Positions 42,929 to 49,960 of a DNA stretch of 64,000 bases are shown one piece after another (within the stretch, counting starts at the first letter, position 1; the number at the start of each line of letters is the position of its first letter). The translations under genes were made by a program, and so were the position numbers. A model generated the notes under the pieces. That model saw only the letters and a list, made by a program, of their open reading frames with translations, searched no databases and was not told the DNA's origin. Source of the DNA: Eubacteriaceae bacterium (GTDB lineage Bacteria > Bacillota > Clostridia > Peptostreptococcales > Anaerovoracaceae); contig CABIXY010000008.1 of assembly GCA_902362805.1 (NCBI GenBank), positions 31,580 through 95,579 of the forward strand, given 5' to 3'.

Positions 42929-43927
42929 ATGACGAAAGAAAATACATATATAGTAGAAGTAAAAGATCTTCAGGTATATTTTGATATCGACAAGAGAAAG
43001 TTTGCGAAGAAAGGTCGGAAAGTGGTCAGAGCCGTGGACGGCGTCAGTTTTGGTATCAGAGAAGGAGAGATTTTGTCTCTGGTAGGCGAGAGCGGCAGCG
43101 GAAAGACGACGACGGGCAAGGCAATCTTGAACCTGGCATCAGCCACGGGCGGAGAAGTCCTCTTTGAAGGCAGACCTTTAGACAAGAGCAAGACAGGGTT
43201 AAAAGCATTTCGCAAAGAGGCACAGATGGTGTTTCAAGACCCCTATCAATCGTTGAACCCGAGAAACAGAATCATCGATTTGGTAGCGGAGCCTTTGGAT
43301 GTCAATCATCTGGCCGGTTCCCCCGAGGAACGCCTGGCAAAGGTAAAGCAAGCCTTGGAACAGGCAGGTTTATCTCCGGCAGAAGAATATCTTTACCGCT
43401 ACCCTTACGAACTATCCGGCGGTCAGCGTCAGCGCGTGGTCATCGCCGGGGCAATCATTATGGAACCCAAGTTCGTCGTGGCCGATGAACCAATCTCTAT
43501 GCTGGATGCATCCGTGCGTACAGGGATACTGAAGCTTTTGCTGAGACTGAGAGACGAGAAGGGACTTTCGTATCTTTTTATCACCCACGATCTTTCCCTA
43601 GCCTGGCTGATTTCTGATCGAATTGCTATCATGTATCTCGGCCAGATCATGGAAATCGGCAGTGCGGATCAGATTATCAAAGGCGGGGTGCATCCCTATA
43701 CCAAGGCACTGACGGCCATCATGCCTATACCAGGTGTCAACAAGAATAGAAAGAGAGACGTACTGCAGGGGGAGACCCCCAATGCCAGCATTGAAATAAC
43801 GGGGTGCAAGTTTGCCAGCAGGTGTCCGGCAGCTTCGCAGGAATGCTTTGAAACACAGCCGATTCTTGAAGAAATAGAAGCGGGACATTTTGCAGCCTGC
43901 CTGAAGTGCGGGAGGCAGAGCCTATGA
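42929..43927 (+). CDS. Peptide ABC transporter ATP-binding protein, DppF/OppF type
   Basis: The protein has 332 residues from ATG 42929, one base after the DppD stop (GGCGGAGGTGTAAA before it). Walker A GESGSGKTT, QMVFQDPYQSLNPRNRI (DppF-type Q-loop), signature ELSGGQRQRVVIA, Walker B FVVADEPISMLDASVR and switch FITHDLSLAW. The tail has GCKFASRCPAASQEC, again the Cys-rich extension. The ATG of the next gene overlaps its stop. Confidence 0.94.
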   Translation: MTKENTYIVEVKDLQVYFDIDKRKFAKKGRKVVRAVDGVSFGIREGEILSLVGESGSGKTTTGKAILNLASATGGEVLFEGRPLDKSKTGLKAFRKEAQMVFQDPYQSLNPRNRIIDLVAEPLDVNHLAGSPEERLAKVKQALEQAGLSPAEEYLYRYPYELSGGQRQRVVIAGAIIMEPKFVVADEPISMLDASVRTGILKLLLRLRDEKGLSYLFITHDLSLAWLISDRIAIMYLGQIMEIGSADQIIKGGVHPYTKALTAIMPIPGVNKNRKRDVLQGETPNASIEITGCKFASRCPAASQECFETQPILEEIEAGHFAACLKCGRQSL

Positions 43928-45471
43928 GGAATAAGATTGACAGCTATATCAAAGCCAGCCGCAGCGAGATGATAGAGGACATCCTGGAACTGATCAGAAT
44001 CAAAAGTATCAACGGACGCGTAAAGGAGAACACGGAGGCGCTGAACCTTTTTCTGCAGAAGGCAGAAACCATGGGGTTTAAGACCATGAAAACGTCTGCG
44101 GGTGATGTGGGCATTGTCGAGCTGGGCAGCGGTGACCAGACCTTGGGGATTTTGGTGCATATGGACGTGGTCGGTATCGGCGATACGGACAAGTGGACCT
44201 ATCCGCCCTTTGAGGGGCGCGTCGCCAAGGGTTTCCTATGGGGCAGAGGGGTCGTGGACGACAAAGGACCTGCTGTCATGTGCCTCTACGCGTTAAAGGC
44301 GATCAAAGAACTGGATATTCCGCTGAACAAAAAAGTGTGGCTCATCGTCGGTACTTCTGAAGAGGCGGAATGGACTGACATCGCCAATTTTAAAAAAGAA
44401 TTTCCCGTACCTGACTTTGGCTTTTCCCCTGACGGGGATTTCCCCATTTACAACAGTGAAAAAGGCTACTGCGATGTGCAGATGCGCTTCACGGAACCTT
44501 GCATCGATATTTTGGAAAAGCTGGATTCTGGAGACAGTCCCAACACCATTCCGTCCAGAGCGGAAGTAAAGATCAGAAATCAAGAGAACCTGATTTTTCA
44601 CGGGATTTCCTGCCACAGTTCCGCTCCTGCTATTGGGGCTAACGCTATTTCCAAGATGGCGACAGCGCTGGAGTATCGGACGGAGTTTAACTTTATCCGT
44701 TTTCTCAACGATTTTCTGGCAAAGGATTATAACGGCGAAAAACTAGGTATGGACAAGAATGTGGATCCTGATCTGCCGCCGACCCAGCGCAGCATCATCG
44801 TGCCAACGATTTTGAAACGGGAAGGTGATAAGGTGCTGCTCAATGTCAACGTGCGCTCCTGTACCGGTGTCAGCAAAGAAGATGTCATCGCCGCTTTTAT
44901 GCGGCAAAAGGAAAAGTACGTCTTTGAGATGGAACTGTATGACTTTTTAGAACCCATGTTTGTGGATGAGAAAGAGGAGTTCTTACAGGTGATGGCAGAC
45001 GTATACAGTGATTACGGGTACGAGAGCAGTTTTCAGAGCGCCCTGGGTACATCCTACGCAAAGTCCATGGAACATTTTGTCAGCTTTGGCCCCGTGTTCC
45101 AGACAGAACCCAGCTGTGCGCATATGGAAGATGAACGGATGAGTATCACGGCGATGATTACAGCAACGCAGATTTATACGACCTATATTGCCACGATGGC
45201 AAGTCCCATCGGCGGTATCCGTAAAAATGCGGAGAAGATGACCAGCTTGGAAAAGGCGTTGTTTTTGCTGAGTCTGTTTGCAGAGCCACCATACCGTTAC
45301 GACGTACCTGGGCTGGTGGAATTGACTGGCATGAATCGGACTACAGTTTATCGAAACCTGTCCACCTTGGAGAGTGCAGGACTTTTACAAAAGAATCCGA
45401 CAACAAAGGCCTATTCCTTAGGTCCATTGGCTGAAAAAATGGGAGAGAAAGCAAATGACATTAGAACGTGA
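43924..45471 (+). CDS. M20-family peptidase fused to a C-terminal winged helix-turn-helix
   Basis: The protein has 515 residues from ATG 43924, overlapping the dppF stop (ATGA). Residues 1 to about 435 are a PepV-like M20 dipeptidase: metal ligands in GILVHMDVVG, GRGVVDDKGPAV, VGTSEEAEW and FGFSPDGDFP, with a closing His near SMEHFVSFGP. From about residue 440 the sequence changes to an IclR-like winged helix (YDVPGLVELTGMNRTTVYRN, STLESAGLLQKNPTTKAYSL). An enzyme with its own DNA-binding tail is unusual; it could sense substrate and regulate the operon. It overlaps the next gene by 17 bp. Confidence 0.88.
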   Translation: MRNKIDSYIKASRSEMIEDILELIRIKSINGRVKENTEALNLFLQKAETMGFKTMKTSAGDVGIVELGSGDQTLGILVHMDVVGIGDTDKWTYPPFEGRVAKGFLWGRGVVDDKGPAVMCLYALKAIKELDIPLNKKVWLIVGTSEEAEWTDIANFKKEFPVPDFGFSPDGDFPIYNSEKGYCDVQMRFTEPCIDILEKLDSGDSPNTIPSRAEVKIRNQENLIFHGISCHSSAPAIGANAISKMATALEYRTEFNFIRFLNDFLAKDYNGEKLGMDKNVDPDLPPTQRSIIVPTILKREGDKVLLNVNVRSCTGVSKEDVIAAFMRQKEKYVFEMELYDFLEPMFVDEKEEFLQVMADVYSDYGYESSFQSALGTSYAKSMEHFVSFGPVFQTEPSCAHMEDERMSITAMITATQIYTTYIATMASPIGGIRKNAEKMTSLEKALFLLSLFAEPPYRYDVPGLVELTGMNRTTVYRNLSTLESAGLLQKNPTTKAYSLGPLAEKMGEKANDIRT

Positions 45472-46765
45472 AAAGATGATAGATGACTTGAAGGGGCTGA
45501 TCGGCATCCCCAGTATCTCCTCTGACAAGGCGGCTGTAGAGGATGCTTTGGATTATGTGTTAGAATTGGGTGAACGGATGGGCATGCGATGTGAAAAAGT
45601 CGCAGGCGGGCAGGTCGGCACCATTGAAATCGGCCAGGGCGACGAGACCTTTGGCATCCTGACCCATGTGGATGTGGTAAATCCCGGCAGAGAGGAACTT
45701 TGGAAAAGTCCGCCTTTTACCTGCGAACTGCGTGAAGGAAACCTCTATGGCCGCGGCACCCTCGATGATAAGGGACCGACAGTGGCGGTCCTGCATGCCA
45801 TGGGCGCTGCCATGGAAAACGGAAAGCCTTTCTACAAGAATGTCAGGCTGATTGTCGGTACCCAGGAAGAGACTGAATGGGTCGATATGGAGTGCTACAC
45901 AAAGCACTATTCTCTGCCTGATTACGGATTTACGCCGGACGGAGATTTTCCTATTGGAAACGTTGAGAAGGGATGCATGGATATCACCTTGCGCTTTCCT
46001 ACCGCTTTGGTGGATGAAGCATTTCTGCAGATTGTCGGACTTGATGCAGGTACAGCGTTCAATATCGTGCCTGACTGCTGCAGGGTATTACTCTCGGATG
46101 GGAGAGAGCTCGTGACACGGGGAAAAGCAGTGCATACCTGTGCGCCGGAGAAAGGGGAGAACGCCATTTTTCTAATGGGCAGGCAGCTGAAACAGTTTCC
46201 AATGGAAAGCAGCAGCTTTTCTCGAGTATTAGACATGTTGACAGAAAATTTTTCCGACTACTATGGGGAAAAATTAGGGCTGCCAGAGAAGGAAGAATAT
46301 TTTGCAGGCGAATTTATACACCGGACGGTCTTTACTCCCGTACTGATCAGAACAGTGGGGACGTTTATCGAAGTGGGCATCAACGTCCGTTTTGCATATA
46401 CGACCACTGAAGATGAGCTTTTGCGTGCTTTCGGACGTTTATGCGAAGAATATGGAGGGGAGATTGCCTGCGTCACTTCGCTGCCCGCTGTCTTGGTCAG
46501 CAGAAATACGCCATTTCTGAAGATATTATCTGCGGCTTATGAGGAGACGACGGGGCTTACCTCCGACTTTGTCCTCGGTTACGGTGGCTCTTACGCAAAA
46601 GCTATGCCGGGCATTGTCAGCTTTGGGCCAATCCTGCCAGGAATGAAGGACTGCTGCCATGAGGAAAATGAATACATTCCCCTGGCTGCCCTGGAGAAAA
46701 ACTGTGAGATTTATTATAGAGCGATTGAGGGAATTGCCCAGTGCGAGAAATCTTTTTGCAGATAG
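45455..46765 (+). CDS. M20-family peptidase (PepV-like)
   Basis: The protein has 436 residues; it starts inside the previous gene (GGGAGAGAAAGCA before ATG 45455). It is a paralogue of the preceding enzyme without the winged helix. Ligand motifs are FGILTHVDVVNPG, YGRGTLDDKGPTV, VGTQEETEW and YGFTPDGDFPIG, with the final GYGGSYAKAMPGIVSFGP. It likely hydrolyses di- or tripeptides brought in by the Dpp-type transporter. It is the last gene of the operon; the downstream region is long and non-coding. Confidence 0.9.
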   Translation: MTLEREKMIDDLKGLIGIPSISSDKAAVEDALDYVLELGERMGMRCEKVAGGQVGTIEIGQGDETFGILTHVDVVNPGREELWKSPPFTCELREGNLYGRGTLDDKGPTVAVLHAMGAAMENGKPFYKNVRLIVGTQEETEWVDMECYTKHYSLPDYGFTPDGDFPIGNVEKGCMDITLRFPTALVDEAFLQIVGLDAGTAFNIVPDCCRVLLSDGRELVTRGKAVHTCAPEKGENAIFLMGRQLKQFPMESSSFSRVLDMLTENFSDYYGEKLGLPEKEEYFAGEFIHRTVFTPVLIRTVGTFIEVGINVRFAYTTTEDELLRAFGRLCEEYGGEIACVTSLPAVLVSRNTPFLKILSAAYEETTGLTSDFVLGYGGSYAKAMPGIVSFGPILPGMKDCCHEENEYIPLAALEKNCEIYYRAIEGIAQCEKSFCR

Positions 46766-46792
46766 ATCATAAGGGTGCCTGACGATCAGATA

Positions 46793-46825
46793 TGCGTAAC
46801 AGGACTGCAGGAATCGTTCAGTTAC
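46793..46825. repeat. Single TGCGTAAC..GTTAC motif related to the 12-kb array
   Basis: TGCGTAAC (46793-46800), AGGACTGCAGGAATCGTTCA, GTTAC (46821-46825). It matches the second half of the 94-bp array unit in layout (TGCGTAACAGG..TTCA/CTCA then GTTAC). It abuts the MITE-like element. Confidence 0.5.
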
Positions 46826-47013
46826 CCTCTATTGTCATCAAAAAGCGAAAAAACGCCTAAAAAAACTGAAGACTGTAAAGGGAGTATCTTAGCGGTAGAG
46901 GCTGTAACCGTTGAAATTTCGTTATGGGTTTAGCCGAAGCTGATGTTGCAGCCTCTTAGAGCCTGGGATTTTTAGGTGTTTTTGGTTGTTTTTGATCAAA
47001 TGACGGGTAAATC
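46819..47013. mobile_element. MITE-like 195-bp element with long terminal inverted repeats, copy 2
   Basis: The left end starts GTTACCCTCTATTG and the right end closes TGACGGGTAAATCAT. Inner inverted blocks AACGCCTAAAAA and TTTTTAGGTGTT match. The core repeats ACTGTAAAGGGAGT and GCTGTAACCGTTGAA as in copy 1 (22815-23010). The element is the same length as copy 1 with similar block order, while the variable centre has diverged. Confidence 0.75.
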
Positions 47014-47386
47014 ATCTCTCTGCAGTGCTTTGGAGCAATTTCTACTGTGACTTATTTGAGACAATAAAGCGCATAATTAAGATGAATTTACCACGGCAAA
47101 CGCATGAAACTGATTCAGTCAGTCTGCAGAGGCAATTTTTACTGTATAGCGTTATTTTTTTACAATTGAGTATAATTTATTGAAATAAAATGTAAGTTGG
47201 GCTATGATTGGAGCGGTTTTATACTGTTTTTAACCCGTTTTGACGACCATTCATGGAATTCACTAGTATGTTTTATACCCATTTTTGCAAAACGGTCCTC
47301 TATGGTAAAATTGCTGCTGTAGCTGAATCTACTTTGTTTACAATCTATTTTTCATAGTTTTGCTGTGGAAAATTTGTTTAAAACCG
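47014..47386. other. Long A/T-rich intergenic region before the riboswitches
   Basis: About 370 bp with no reading frame of note. It contains A/T-rich tracts and a possible weak promoter-like TTGAGTATAAT near 47166; no terminator for the peptide operon is obvious in it. I see nothing else I can support. Confidence 0.5.
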
Positions 47387-47415
47387 TTGACAAAGGTGAT
47401 AAAAGAGCATATACT
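47387..47415 (+). promoter_or_regulatory. Promoter of the riboswitch-controlled protease gene
   Basis: TTGACA (47387-47392), 17 bp, TATACT (47410-47415), about 25 bp before the first aptamer. Confidence 0.85.
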
Positions 47416-47434
47416 AGAGTAACAAGTAAAAAGA

Positions 47435-47520
47435 GATATTCACAAGAGCAAACCCGTCGAAAGGCGGTGACGCAAAGCTACAGGGGCTAAGCCGCAAGGT
47501 ATGCCAGCCAGTTGCCGTAT
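47435..47520 (+). promoter_or_regulatory. Cyclic di-GMP-I (GEMM-I) riboswitch, first aptamer
   Basis: The GEMM-I core is plain: AGAGCAAACC, the hairpin CCGTC-GAAA-GGCGG with its GNRA tetraloop, the conserved GACGCAAAGC, the loop receptor region GGGGCTAAG and a final GCCAGTTGCCG. It senses c-di-GMP, made for example by the GGDEF enzyme 12 kb upstream. It is followed by its own terminator at 47562-47592. Confidence 0.95.
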
Positions 47521-47561
47521 TATGTATGATATGTATCGATATCTAATATATAAAACAACGG

Positions 47562-47592
47562 TCATTTAGTGAATTCTCTGAATGATTTTTTT
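47562..47592 (+). terminator. Terminator (expression platform) of the first riboswitch
   Basis: TCATTTAG / CTGAATGA form an 8-bp stem (one G-T pair) with loop TGAATTCT and seven T. Confidence 0.88.
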
Positions 47593-47602
47593 AATTTAAA
47601 AG

Positions 47603-47690
47603 AATATTAGCAAACCTGGGGAAACCCAGCGACGCAAAGCTATAGGGTCTAAAGCGATAAGCATGACAGCCAGTTGCCATTGAGATGATC
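47603..47690 (+). promoter_or_regulatory. Cyclic di-GMP-I (GEMM-I) riboswitch, second aptamer
   Basis: A second complete core: TAGCAAACC, hairpin CCTGG-GGAAA-CCCAG, GACGCAAAGC, GGGTCTAAAG and CAGCCAGTTGCC. It is about 83 bp downstream of the first aptamer and diverged from it in the stems but not in the conserved loops. Confidence 0.95.
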
Positions 47691-47743
47691 AATGTAATGC
47701 ATGAGAGTGTTCTTACTAATATCTGAACCTCCTTCGGAATGTG

Positions 47744-47770
47744 GCTGCTTTAGACGAAGCAGTTTTTTTA
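47744..47770 (+). terminator. Terminator (expression platform) of the second riboswitch
   Basis: CTGCTT-TAGACG-AAGCAG followed by seven T, ending about 12 bp before the ribosome site CGGAGG of the protease gene. CCTCC at about 47729-47733 could also pair with that GGAGG. Confidence 0.88.
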
Positions 47771-47794
47771 TTTTAAATGATTCGGAGGATAGAA

Positions 47795-48361
47795 ATGATG
47801 TTTAAGAGAACACTGAGAGTTTTAATAACAATGATATTAACTTTAGCCCTGACGACAGGGTTGGTATTGGCTATGACAGAAGATGCAAATGCTGCGACAG
47901 TATCCATGAAGACCATTCCTTCAACTTCCGCAAAAGCAGACAGCAGAGTTGTCAACGCGTTTGTTGAGTTAGGCTTTTCCGTTAAATACAACAAGAACTT
48001 AGGTTATGCCGGCGTATTCAGCGTAGCAGATCATGTGATTTATCTGAAATCGAAGAACAAGACACATGCACTTCACGAGATGGGTCACTTCGTTTCTAGA
48101 CTGCAGAACGGCGCAGACGAGACGAGCGAGTTTGTGAAGATTTACAAATCCGAGAAGAAAAAGTACAATGGCACACAGAAGTCATACATAACGAAGAACA
48201 GCAAAGAATACTTCGCACAGTCCTTTGCAGAGTATACGCAAAACCCAAGCAAGCTGCAGAAGAGCAGACCTAAGACTTATAAGTATGTGAAAGCACAGGT
48301 TGACACGATTGAACAGCAGGATGTTGATAATATGTACAGTGCTTATGGATGGGCTTGGTAA
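47795..48361 (+). CDS. Secreted HExxH metalloprotease, anthrax lethal factor/PPEP-like fold
   Basis: The protein has 188 residues from ATG 47795 (TCGGAGGATAGAA before it; ATG 47777 precedes the ribosome site). The signal peptide ends near residue 33 (EDANAATV). The zinc motif is HALHEMGHFV (H94, E95, H98), and EYFAQSFAEY (E138 as likely third ligand) follows 40 residues on, the layout of the M34/ATLF family and of C. difficile PPEP-1 (HETAH and EEFFAESFAYY). PPEP-1 cuts Pro-Pro bonds in surface adhesins and is itself c-di-GMP controlled. Two riboswitches precede this gene. Its specificity cannot be predicted from sequence. Confidence 0.82.
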   Translation: MMFKRTLRVLITMILTLALTTGLVLAMTEDANAATVSMKTIPSTSAKADSRVVNAFVELGFSVKYNKNLGYAGVFSVADHVIYLKSKNKTHALHEMGHFVSRLQNGADETSEFVKIYKSEKKKYNGTQKSYITKNSKEYFAQSFAEYTQNPSKLQKSRPKTYKYVKAQVDTIEQQDVDNMYSAYGWAW

Positions 48362-48390
48362 ATAATTTGACAATTTAGTAGACGGAGTTG

Positions 48391-48419
48391 AAACCCTGTG
48401 GACAAATCCACAGGGTTTT
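48391..48419 (+). terminator. Terminator of the protease gene
   Basis: AAACCCTGTGGA-CAAA-TCCACAGGGTTTT, a 12-bp stem ending in TTTT. Confidence 0.9.
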
Positions 48420-48472
48420 GTTATTATGTAGGAAATATCGATGAAGTCGGTATGGACGGAATACCAATACTC
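48419..48472. repeat. Small hairpin element (TTATTATGTRGG family), copy 3
   Basis: TTATTATGTAGGAAATATCG, then GATGAAGTCGGTATGGACGG and AATACCAA; closely matches 28311-28365. It follows a terminator directly and lies in the radA leader, where it creates a spurious in-frame extension of the radA reading frame back to 48398. Confidence 0.6.
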
Positions 48473-48523
48473 AAGTTATCAATCGGGGAACAAGTATTTG
48501 TGAAAGGGGAAAATAGAGCAATT

Positions 48524-49903
48524 ATGGCGAAGAAGAACAAGACCGTATTTGTCTGTCAAGAGTGCGGTTACGAGAGTCCAAAATGGATGGGTCAATGCAT
48601 CTGTGGCGCATGGAATTCCATGGTGGAAGAAAAAGTAGTGGATACGCCAGAAAATGATACCAGGAGGCGTACCTCGGCAGAAGCAAAACCATCAAAATTA
48701 AAAGAAGTCGGCTCGGGCGATTACATCCGCATTGATACAGGGATTGGAGAACTGAACCGAGTCCTAGGCGGAGGACTTGTCCGCGGATCGCTGACTTTGA
48801 TTTCTGGCGAACCGGGAATCGGAAAATCCACCATGATTATACAAGCCGCCGCTAATCTGGCCAAATCGCAGGGAACCGTCCTCTATGTATCTGGAGAGGA
48901 ATCAGAAGAACAGATCAAAATGAGAGCGGATCGTGTCTGCCCTGACCTGAGCGAAGATTTATATATTTTGGCAGAAACTAATATCGAGAATATCACAGCA
49001 GTGTGTGAGAATCTAAAGCCTAAATTCCTGGTCATCGACTCCATCCAGACGATGTACACGCAGACCCTGGATTCTGTCCCTGGCAGCGTATCACAGGTCA
49101 GAGATATTGGCAACCAATTGATGAAGCTGGGCAAGACCAATGATATCCCCATTTTTATCGTAGCCCATGTGACGAAAAACGGAGAACTGGCAGGACCGAA
49201 AATTGTTGAGCATCTAGTAGACTGCGTGCTCAACTTTACAGGGGAGAGAGACCATGATTTGAGGATATTGAGAGCATATAAAAATAGGTTTGGCACGACC
49301 AGCGAGATTGGAGCCTTCCAGATGGAAGAAGGCGGTCTGATTGAAATCGAGAATCTGTCAGGGACTTTTCTCGAGAGCACAGAGACGCATGCAGAAGGCT
49401 CTATTATTACAGCAGTTTACGAGGGAAGCCGGCCGGTTTTGTTTGAGATTCAGGCGCTGACGGCACCTGCTAATGTGGGATTTGCCAGAAGAACTTCGGT
49501 CGGCGTAGACTATCAGAGGTTGAACATGATTCTCGCTGTCCTAGAAAAGAAAGTCGGCATGACCATGATTAACCAAGACGTCTACGTCAACGTGGTAGGC
49601 GGCATGAAGCCGGACAGCACTTCTGTCGACCTGGGAGTAGCTTTGGCAGTCTATTCTTCAATCAGAGACGTGACCTGCCAAAAGAGGACGATTGCGATTG
49701 GGGAAGTCGGTCTGACGGGAGATCTCAGATCTGTACAAAATGCAGATAAGATCGTCGTGGAGGCCGGCAGAATGGGGTATGAACAGATCATCATGCCCAA
49801 AAAGAACGCGGATAAGCTGGATGGGAAAGTTAGAAAGGGGCAGTGCCAGATTGTCGGCGCGAAGAATATCTACGATGCAATCAACGCATTTAAAGGAGAA
49901 TGA
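48524..49903 (+). CDS. radA: DNA repair protein RadA
   Basis: The protein has 459 residues from ATG 48524; the in-frame extension back to 48398 overlaps a terminator and a repeat and is not coding. The zinc finger CQECGYESPKWMGQCICGAW (four Cys), Walker A GEPGIGKST, the RadA-specific KNRFGTTSE motif and a C-terminal Lon-protease-like domain (VNVVGGMKPDSTSVDLGVAL, AIGEVGLTGDLR) give the standard order and length. It drives branch migration of recombination intermediates. It is convergent with the two-component genes. Confidence 0.96.
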   Translation: MAKKNKTVFVCQECGYESPKWMGQCICGAWNSMVEEKVVDTPENDTRRRTSAEAKPSKLKEVGSGDYIRIDTGIGELNRVLGGGLVRGSLTLISGEPGIGKSTMIIQAAANLAKSQGTVLYVSGEESEEQIKMRADRVCPDLSEDLYILAETNIENITAVCENLKPKFLVIDSIQTMYTQTLDSVPGSVSQVRDIGNQLMKLGKTNDIPIFIVAHVTKNGELAGPKIVEHLVDCVLNFTGERDHDLRILRAYKNRFGTTSEIGAFQMEEGGLIEIENLSGTFLESTETHAEGSIITAVYEGSRPVLFEIQALTAPANVGFARRTSVGVDYQRLNMILAVLEKKVGMTMINQDVYVNVVGGMKPDSTSVDLGVALAVYSSIRDVTCQKRTIAIGEVGLTGDLRSVQNADKIVVEAGRMGYEQIIMPKKNADKLDGKVRKGQCQIVGAKNIYDAINAFKGE

Positions 49904-49910
49904 GATGATA

Positions 49911-49950
49911 AAAAACGCGGAACCTGTATTGATACATGGCTCCGCGTTTT
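49911..49950. terminator. Bidirectional terminator between radA and the histidine kinase gene
   Basis: AAAACGCGGA / TCCGCGTTTT with a 19-base loop; A-run on one side and T-run on the other serve both convergent genes. Confidence 0.88.
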
Positions 49951-49960
49951 GCTATATCGG

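Noticed and set aside
48398..48523. N-terminal extension of RadA
   Set aside because: It crosses the terminator at 48391-48419 and a small repeat; RadA homologues start at the zinc-finger segment encoded from 48524.
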